A stretch of DNA of 64,000 nt from Fasciolopsis buskii (Eukaryota; Platyhelminthes; Trematoda; Plagiorchiida; Fasciolidae): assembly GCA_008360955.1 (NCBI GenBank), contig LUCM01011182.1, positions 3,831 through 67,830 of the forward strand. The letters run 5' to 3'. The position numbers and the translations under genes are program-made. Each line of letters opens with the position of its first letter. The first letter of the stretch is position 1. Below the pieces are notes generated by a model. The model had not been told where the DNA came from and ran no database searches. It saw nothing but the letters and a program-made list of their open reading frames with translations. Below, piece after piece: positions 58,599 through 64,000 of this stretch.

Positions 58599-58787
58599 TC
58601 AGCCGCCTTGTTCCCCCGAAAGGCTGATGATATACCGGGTTTGTTTGGGTTTGGAACCAGATTGACTGCTGGTGACATTGGATATTCGTTTGCGTAACTG
58701 CAGTTTGACAACTGTTAGCGAAGATAGATCAATGGAGAAGTCATCCGGTGGATATGCTGGGTTTTCGATTGTCGGGTCAAAATCTGG
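58599..58787 (-). CDS. Candidate coding exon, hydrophilic
   Basis: On the minus strand a good acceptor (AGTTTGCATTTTTATCAG) precedes 58787. The frame is open in phase 0 for 62 codons to TGA. Residues: PDFDPTIENPAYPPDDFSI, then SSLTVVKLQLRKRISNV and a Ser/Gly/Lys-rich end. If read to its stop this is a C-terminal exon. A CAATCTG|GTTCCA donor inside it leaves in phase 1, exactly the phase accepted by 58187-58356. The family is not recognised. Confidence 0.5.
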   Translation of the reverse strand, partial: PDFDPTIENPAYPPDDFSIDLSSLTVVKLQLRKRISNVTSSQSGSKPKQTRYIISLSGEQGG

Positions 58788-58802
58788 CTGATAAAAATGC
58801 AA

Positions 58803-60227
58803 ACTGGCTTTCTATTGACTCTAATGTCTTACTTATAGTGACGACACACGTAATAGTTGTGATTTAATATCCGTGTTTGAAGATAATATACCTTACTTTA
58901 AGCATACCAACATTTTCTACTGTATGCACATTAGCATATGCGTATAAGTAGGCTTTGGTTACAAAGCCACCGCCGCGGGTTTCAATAGATACCGGAACTA
59001 GTTATGTTTTCCTTCGGCCATCTAACGTTGAAAATAGTTGCCCTCCAGGAATCATGAGATGATATTTCCGTATACAGGTGAGTAGACTATTGAAAATTTT
59101 ATAAGATGCACGTTGTGGTTTTGCTTTGTAGTCTTGCCTTGATCATTCCACAAAACGATCCGTAAATCACTTTTGTGCGTCCTTGATAGACCGGTTCACA
59201 AGGAGTACCTTTGAACACAGTGAATTATTACATGATGTCGTCGGTCACTAAAATAATCGCAAAAATGGTCCTGACGACTGAAGCTTTCTAATTATAAATC
59301 TTTGCAAACGCTTCAGATGCTGCACGGAAACCGTTTCCTCGGTAATGACCACTTCAATAAAGACCAACCCGAAGCTGGTCAACAGAGCATTTTACGGGCC
59401 TAATTCGGCTCATGGTTACCGAGACAAGTAACCCATGATAGAACTGGGACAAATGCAACCAATTCGGGAGGAAAATTTGTGCAGTAGGGAGCGGACAAAG
59501 AGATGCAATCTATTTCCGGTGGGTAGGGAACAATATTACGAAGAACGACACCAGATTGTATGCACCGTTCAGGAGAACTTTCAAATTCCGGTTGGCCAAA
59601 TTTCCAAACAAAATTGCACGGGCACAGTAACAACAAAAATTACTGGCATCTAAAATCTCATACTTGACATTTCTAACTCACGTTTGCTCAGACTTGTTTT
59701 TACGTAAAGCGCAATTGGGAAAGCGTTAGAGGAGACCTTTACAGAGACCCTCAGTTTGCTCTCTTCGATGGGTTTATCTCACCCCTACTGAATTTCTTAT
59801 TTGTATTTTAGTGATGTTTAGAACTGGAGTGCATATTTCAGTACTACACATGTAGTGCCATATTACGGATGTTCCTGTAAGTGCCGTCGCATCTTGTCGG
59901 TAACAGCCGACATTTCACCTATCTTATACTAACGGCAAATAAGCTGAAACTTTCGCACTGATTTTCAAAATTGGCTGAATTTTATCCTGATTCATGATAT
60001 TCATTTTATACCAAACTAATCATGTCAACCAACTTTGACTCGACGGTAGCTGTTAAAAATTTACCAAACGTAGCACACTCATTTGAAAGCCATTCTGGAA
60101 GAGGGTCCTCCATGAGCGAATAACGCTAATAAACCTAGGCTTAGGGCGTGTTGCAAACGCAAACCTTTGGTTTGGTAGTATCGCATTATTCTCTGTTTAA
60201 TATTCTTGATAACCTTTTTTCCGACAG
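58803..60227. other. No confident gene
   Basis: Frames of 72-78 codons lie antisense to each other at 59400-59653. Both are protein-like, but neither has usable splice sites. Nothing else was recognised. Confidence 0.3.
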
Positions 60228-60324
60228 CATACTTCACACACTCATCCTACCCGAGATTAATGACTATTACTTTACTGAACTCAATGATGACAACAAGGGC
60301 TCACGAGTGTCTGAGAAGCGATAA
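60228..60324 (+). CDS. Possible short terminal exon
   Basis: A very good acceptor (TTGATAACCTTTTTTCCGACAG) ends at 60227. After one base 31 codons run to TAA: LHTLILPEINDYYFTELNDD, then GSRVSEKR. This acidic then basic tail looks more natural than the two longer frames over the same DNA (60206-60439 and 60343-60564). It is short, so confidence is limited. Confidence 0.35.
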
Positions 60325-60564
60325 AGAGAGAAAATCCGTGAAATGGAATTGGCAAATGTCACTCTTCTGCAACAGTTGCGGGGGGTGTTTTACAAATTTC
60401 CGAAAAGTTTCAATTCACTTCTTGGCAGGAGCACAATGACGACCTGCAAGCAGCTCTCTGTATTTGTTAGGAATATATGTTGCGAGAGAACCAAAGTTTC
60501 ATGGGATTCAATAGCAAGGACAAAAAGGAACAAAAAATATTATAGCGAGACATGGACTTCGTAA

Positions 60565-63500
60565 AACGTAGCGCTTTCAAGGGCTTTGGAAAAGCTCATC
60601 CTGGACCGGTTTGCAGGATATTTTGATAAATATGTACAGGTAGACAGACAAGCCTTATCGGATAACCAAAAGTTCGATAAACCAAACGGACAAAACATTT
60701 ATGCATACAAACATTCGACTGGTTGGCTTAGTCTGTACAGTTCATTTTAGGTGCATTCTAGTATCGATATGACTTAACCATACCGATTTTGACTGAGAAT
60801 GACAATACCAATACTTGAGAACAGCATTAACTATAGGATGACCACGCCTGTCTCAGGACAAACTACTACCAAATAGCACGTGAAGTTAAGAATGAAGATA
60901 AGACCTAAAAGAAAATGTCTGGTTGAAAAGGTGGTTGTAGAGGGTCGACGCGAGACTTCTAAAAGTATATTTCGAAGACCCAGCAGGACGGAGTAGTTGG
61001 TCACTTGCACACCGGATTCAATTTTCGTCTCTCAGACTAGCGAAGAGCCATGATGAATTTGTATGCTGAGTAGTAGCATGCAGCAGAAATGATATAACAC
61101 ACCGTGTAGATTATTACTAGACAATATTTCTATCGTGGAATCTTATTAATAGATATCAGATTTTAAAATACACTGAGATTCTTGTCCCAGTTGGAGGGAA
61201 TATGTTGTTTGCCATCCTCATATTCGACAAAGTTCCCTCGGTGCACACTTGGATTTCCTACAGCGAACCCAGGGTATATAGGGAAACAATCTGCATGAAC
61301 CAAGGTAAGTTATTACACAACATAAGCAGCGGTATGGAGAATGACTAAGGGCATGATTGTCTAGGACCTCAGAAATAATTTCCCACAATGGGAACAAAAA
61401 TTGTGTCGGAATTCGGATGTAAGTTTACTTAATCAGGGCTATGGTGAGTCCCGTTCGATCTGACGCATGCAGTTTAAGGAAACAGGAAATGTGGCTACGT
61501 AAGTCTTTCAGAACTTTCCCAAGAAAACGGGACAGATCAACACCCTTATCACTTCTTGGTTGGATTGATCTTCTATAGGCCCCCCAACTTCAGAGAAACG
61601 GTTCTCCAGCAGCTTTGATCGCATATTATTCCCTAAAGGTAAACCAAGCATTTTGTTGTAATTCGCATGGAGTCAATATCATGTTCAACTACTGTCTCGC
61701 GACAACTACCACTAGTGAGGGTAGAGTGAATCTATAACAGAAATATCTATAATTCTGGACAAAAATGAATGTAGCTTCTCCACTTTTAATTGCATAAAAC
61801 ATGAGTGCAGTTGATCGCGACATCATTGCTTCGAAGTGAGAATGATCAAATTTGAGTGAAAGAAAGAGAAAGAGAAAACTGAAAGTTGAGGGAGTAAACT
61901 ACTCAAGTTATCTTCCGCCTAACGATATCCAATCTTCCGTATCTCCACAGAAGTATACGATTTATAACTGGTCTAAACCATGAGACCGGTTCTCTGATGT
62001 CTCAATCCAGTGATATTTCTTACTATTTTGGTATCAACCAAAAATTTCAGAAGCATGAACATCTGGCAAAATTTCACATATACAGTGAAAAGGTCACAAG
62101 TTGAGCCCGGTACTGCTTCATTCACCTTGTCTAATACGTTAAAGCAGATGCGCAGCTGTAAACAGTGGATCGGAAAATGCTTCTGATAGTGTCTTATGGC
62201 TAAGCTTAGCCTTGCAGTGATTGGTACATAAAATGACCGTTTACTCTACAGGAAACCTGAGTAGAAAACCTATTTACGATATCAGCAATCAGTAAGGCTT
62301 AGATGCCAGATAGAATTGTGTGAATGGTAGTTTTATTTGTTTGTGAATGAAGTATCAGTGCATGGGTCACCACTAGTAGAAACTGAAGCGTTAGTGTTTT
62401 GTTCTAATATAAGGCAGTGGCATGCAAAGGCTGTGTTGATGAGTGCCACGTCATGCAGATTGGATGATTCATGTGTCACAGCTAGCCAGGTTAGGTGGTC
62501 TACCGGATAAGAGTTCATGGATATTTCTTCACTAGTAGTTCAACTCTCAGAAGGAGCCCATAGGGTTTTCCCTAGCAGTGCCTGACAATATCAATTTGGA
62601 AGCACTGTGCATTGCAAATCGACTTCACTGGTGGCAAAGAATCACTTTACAGTGAAAGCCGGTATTCCTTGTACTTAGTGTGAAAGAATTACGCCATGCA
62701 CACGTTAATTGACCAAGATCTTAGTATTCCATCTTTAATTTCCTAAATTCCTTTAACAATGAAACGACAATTTACACCATTTACACCAGGTAGCAATATT
62801 GGTCAAAAGTAAGTCTGTAATTGAGGAATTCTGACCCCGTAACCTTCGATTCAAAACACAGAGGTCTTAATCGTTTGATCACTGCCGACGTAGAAAAGAT
62901 AGCCAAGAATACGACGCAGTGTGCAAAATACCTGTTTCACTAGTGACTTCCAACAACCACTTAATGCACGTTTCTAAATTATTGAATGGTCACAAGTAGA
63001 ATTCAATTGTGTGGTTTACTCCAAGTGCCCTATCTAATTTAGTTGTCCTTGTTTTTCTCGGCAAAGTTGTACTGCAGTGCTAGGCGAAGCCGGAGGCGTC
63101 TTGGGTATAATTAGTACACTGCACCTTTTTGGAAACCAGATGTTGGTCAGATGCTTTTCATGCATTAGAATGGTGAATTTTTAATATTGCAGTCAAGGCG
63201 GAATTTATTTTGGAATGGTAACAGCAGCTGCAGCTTATTTTGGCGGTATTGAGCGGTGAAAAGGGATTGTATACTACTGTCTAATTGAACACTAATTTAA
63301 CAAGATACAGACTCCTTTTGCGTTACGAAATAAAAACGGGAATTTGCAATAATCACTGAAAAAGTCGCAATTTGGCAAATGTATTTTCCCGTTGCGTTCC
63401 AACAAACGAGTGCATTATTAACACCAGGTTTTCACAGGACGATGGAAATATTAGAGCCACCTATGAAAAAGCCCATCCAAAACTAAGTGTCGAGAAATAA

Positions 63501-64000
63501 ACCTGGCATGAATAAAGTAACAGAGTTGGGCATGGCATTTCTTGAAACGGCATTTTGTGTCGCGCTTTAACTTCAGAGAGATGGTACTTTGTTTTATCTT
63601 GTTTTGCAAAGTTCACTTTTCGTGGTAAATGAAATTGACGATTTTAATCAGTAAGTTTAGAAGAACTTTGGAAACTGCGAAAAAAAACGGATTTCACGGA
63701 AATATAAAATGAAATAGGATGCGAAACAACGAAGAAGATGCTTTGGTCATCATTCAAAAAATTTCTCGTCCATGAATCATTGTGAAACTTCTGGCTTATT
63801 ATGGTGATTCCTTAGAGGCAGCCAGTTTATTGAAAGTCTGGCGATATGTAGTTGGCGCTTCCAGACCCAGTTGATCTAGAAAAACGTTTATCACCCTCTG
63901 TATTGATTTTTAAGGCATCAGGCATGGTTGCGGTTAGTCAGGAAATGGAGAAAGAGAAATCATCCATATTCCGGCAATTTTATGTTGGATTATTGTTTCC
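60565..64000. other. No gene recognised
   Basis: About 3.4 kb with a single 61-codon minus frame near 62.4 kb and a short GAAAGA run near 61860. No exon, element or RNA gene could be supported. Confidence 0.4.

Noticed and set aside
59400..59653. Overlapping 78- and 72-codon frames on opposite strands
   Set aside because: Both look protein-like, but the minus frame has a stop right after the only acceptor and the + frame has no acceptor before its ATG. Neither could be chosen.

Overview
The window looks like nuclear DNA of a parasitic flatworm (trematode or cestode). The evidence is indirect. It is AT-rich and mostly non-coding, it contains long dinucleotide, trinucleotide and (ATCT)n microsatellites, and its retroelements are of kinds abundant in flatworms: RTE-like LINEs with an apurinic (APE) endonuclease, a Penelope-like element and tRNA-headed SINEs. 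There are no operons, ribosome-binding sites or long bacterial-type ORFs. The species cannot be named from the sequence. Protein-coding DNA appears only as short exons bounded by polypyrimidine-AG acceptors and GT donors.

I judged each open frame by three things: length, splice sites with their phase, and codon-position bias (G common at position 1 and rare at position 2). At this base composition a window this size should contain well over a hundred chance frames of 60 codons or more, so most frames were discarded. Every exon listed is a candidate and its confidence says how good it is. Counts of G by codon position were made by hand and are approximate.

Layout. 0-2 kb: 3' terminal exon of a + strand gene (497-850) and its downstream flank. 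3.3-4.2 kb: long ATCT microsatellite, then a terminal + exon. 5.8-8.3 kb: minus-strand exons and a SINE. 9.8-11.5 kb: decayed RTE LINE (copy A). 13.1 kb: a second LINE remnant. 16.2-17.6 kb: GC-rich repeat-like block and a SINE. 17.6-18.7 kb: a duplicated transmembrane-segment exon, + strand. 19-25.7 kb: several exon candidates on both strands, including a phase-matched pair (21853-22203), a possible 40-bp intron and a terminal membrane-tail exon. 28-34 kb: ATT microsatellite, SINE, Penelope-like remnant, LINE remnant, single exons. 34.8-37.8 kb: exons on both strands. 39.5-40.3 kb: RTE copy B. 41.3-44.9 kb: the strongest coding region, with a minus-strand multi-pass membrane protein and interleaved + strand exons. 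50 kb: one clean 67-codon exon. 51.2-53.8 kb: RTE copy C, the longest copy, with a recognisable endonuclease domain. 55-60.3 kb: terminal exons on both strands. 60.6-64 kb: nothing recognised.

No candidate gene could be tied to a named family with confidence; the transposable elements are the only firm identifications. The most unusual signals are the duplicated transmembrane exon, whose copies differ mostly at codon positions 1 and 3, and the 287-residue multi-pass membrane-protein exon at 41.3-42.1 kb.
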